This document shows positions 5,369-5,988 of a stretch of DNA of 5,988 bases, one piece after another; the first letter of the stretch is position 1, and every line of letters begins with the position of its first letter. The position numbers and the translations under genes were made by a program. The stretch covers positions 1 to 5,988 of the forward strand of contig JALRJW010000240.1 of assembly GCA_023268955.1 (NCBI GenBank), read 5' to 3'. The notes under the pieces were generated by a model that was not told the DNA's origin, ran no database searches, and worked only from the letters and a program-made list of their open reading frames with translations. This stretch comes from Aliarcobacter sp. GTDB lineage: Bacteria > Campylobacterota > Campylobacteria > Campylobacterales > Arcobacteraceae.

Positions 5369-5759
5369 CTTTATATGTTTTATCTTCAAAAATTACAAAT
5401 ACTGTTTTAACTTCTTTGTCATTTTCATAAGCAGGCAATGACAAACCTATCGCATTATCAGGTTTTTTAGCCATAAAATCTTCTATAGCTTTTACAGGAA
5501 CATTACCTTCAATAACCATATCATTAAAAAATGTTGTATTACAAGATCTAATTTCTCTTGGAATTCCCACATCATTTTTAACATTTGCAACAGTAATCAT
5601 AGAAATTATATCTACATCATTTGTAAGTTTTTTCATATCATCCAACCACTCTTGAGGACATGAACTTGATGTTGGTTGTAATATCTGCATTTTTTTCATA
5701 TCTTGACCAGCTAAGATAGTACTAGCACATAAGATTAAACCTAATATTGTTTTTTTCAT
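5352..5759 (-). CDS. Secreted DUF411-like protein lacking the usual metal-binding residues
   Basis: This is a 135-residue protein. Start ATG 5757-5759 has AAGGAG 10 nt upstream (5770-5775). Residues 1-17 are a signal peptide ending ILA. The alignment to DUF411 is by memory of its pattern: the family has a metal-site CGCC..W near the N terminus, then 'GVP..l.SCHTA....Y.iEGHVP..aI..ll...P...GLa.P'. This protein shows SSSCPQEW (31-38), VGIPREIRSCNTTFF (64-78), VIEGNVPVKAIEDFMAKKP (82-100) and IGLSLPAYEN (104-113). The framework is kept, but CGCC is reduced to one Cys (Cys34), SCHT is SCNT and GHVP is GNVP. There is no His anywhere in the protein. The C terminus continues ~20 residues with KTVFVIFEDKTYKEF instead of the family's GSPGME-like end. 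Loss of ligands argues against copper binding; Cys34 and Cys73 could pair. It starts 2 nt after the stop of the upstream interrupted gene, so it is likely part of that operon, and it converges on the DUF302 gene. Confidence 0.75.
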   Translation of the reverse strand: MKKTILGLILCASTILAGQDMKKMQILQPTSSSCPQEWLDDMKKLTNDVDIISMITVANVKNDVGIPREIRSCNTTFFNDMVIEGNVPVKAIEDFMAKKPDNAIGLSLPAYENDKEVKTVFVIFEDKTYKEFGKY

Positions 5760-5761
5760 TT

Positions 5762-5988
5762 TTATAATTCTCCTTTTAAAATATTTGGGTATTTTTCAAA
5801 TATCTCATTTTTGATTTCATCTATTTGTTTTATATTAAACTCTTGATTATTAGGATTTTTAAATTCATGAATAATCTTTGCTGGCTCTTTTTTGAAAAAA
5901 TTATTCTGTCATGCAAACGACTATCTCTTCCTTGCCAAAATTCAAATAATTCTGGCTTTAGAATATAACCTCCCCAATTGCTTGGTCT
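5762..5988 (-). pseudogene. pdxH: 3' part of a pyridoxamine 5'-phosphate oxidase-like gene, reading frame interrupted
   Basis: The frame entering from the right edge encodes RPSNWGGYILKPELFEFWQG followed by RDSRLHDRIIF. This is the conserved C-terminal region of PdxH (RPxNWGGY...EFWQG...RLHDR), the FMN enzyme that makes pyridoxal 5'-phosphate. After TCAAAAAAG (A run 5888-5893) this frame gives only SQQRLFMNLKILIIKSLI and stops at 5830-5832, without the usual RLAP-like end. The -1 frame is blocked upstream by TGA (5909-5911). From GAG (5887) it reads 42 codons, EPAKIIHEFKNPNNQEF... to NILKGEL, stopping at 5762-5764, 2 nt before the DUF411-like start. That continuation looks like real coding sequence and carries the next gene's ribosome binding site. 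Possible causes are a one-base loss in the A run (true mutation or sequencing error), -1 frameshifting at A_AAA_AAG, or a deletion joining two genes. The family call for the 5' part is good. The status of the gene is uncertain. Confidence 0.65.

Noticed and set aside
5700..5759. A lipobox in the DUF411-like signal peptide (LILC)
   Set aside because: The residue before Cys is Leu rather than Gly/Ala/Ser, and a normal signal peptidase I site (ILA-GQ) follows.
1..5988. tRNA, rRNA, CRISPR array, riboswitch or complete insertion sequence
   Set aside because: I found no cloverleaf-like or rRNA-like segments, no regularly spaced short repeats and no transposase frame. The gaps between genes are short (182 and 148 nt at most) and are accounted for by promoters and a hairpin.

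Overview
The window is very AT-rich and suggests a member of the Campylobacterota, most likely an Arcobacter-type organism. The evidence is the base composition, the AAGGA ribosome binding sites 5-6 nt before short Lys-rich signal peptides, and an Opr-type porin of a kind common in that phylum. This is inference from sequence character, not a database match. Apart from an interrupted gene at the right edge, every protein begins with a Sec-type signal peptide, so this is an envelope locus.

Layout. Two minus-strand operons are arranged head to tail. The upstream one (3597 to 1512) encodes a complete YVTN/PQQ-associated beta-propeller protein and an outer-membrane porin. The downstream one (1329 to the left edge) encodes a small cupredoxin-like protein without copper ligands and a second beta-propeller paralogue, about 83% identical to the first over ~250 residues. 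That second copy loses homology about 70 nt from the left edge. A plus-strand operon (3746 to 5355), divergent from the first, encodes a substrate-binding-like protein of the PQQ-dependent alcohol catabolism type and a DUF302 protein, overlapping by 4 nt. Convergent to it is a minus-strand gene for a DUF411-like protein that lacks the usual metal ligands. Just upstream of that is the 3' part of a pyridoxamine-phosphate oxidase-like gene whose reading frame breaks at a run of six A.

How the genes fit together. The beta-propeller and substrate-binding families are known as companions of PQQ-dependent alcohol dehydrogenases, often next to an ABC exporter/importer and c-type cytochromes. No dehydrogenase, cytochrome or ABC ATPase/permease lies in this window. 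The inferred role is periplasmic support (cofactor, metal or substrate handling) for a quinoprotein oxidation system encoded nearby, with the porin as a possible entry route.

The most striking non-coding signal is a promoter architecture found three times, once before each of the three operons. It is a tandem half-site (consensus near TTGCTA) with an 11-bp period, followed by exactly 11 nt and a -10-like hexamer, all 43-45 nt before the start codon. It looks like the binding site of one shared activator (an OmpR/PhoB-like geometry) and would define the three operons as one regulon. The DUF411-like gene has no such box and appears to belong to the operon of the interrupted gene upstream.
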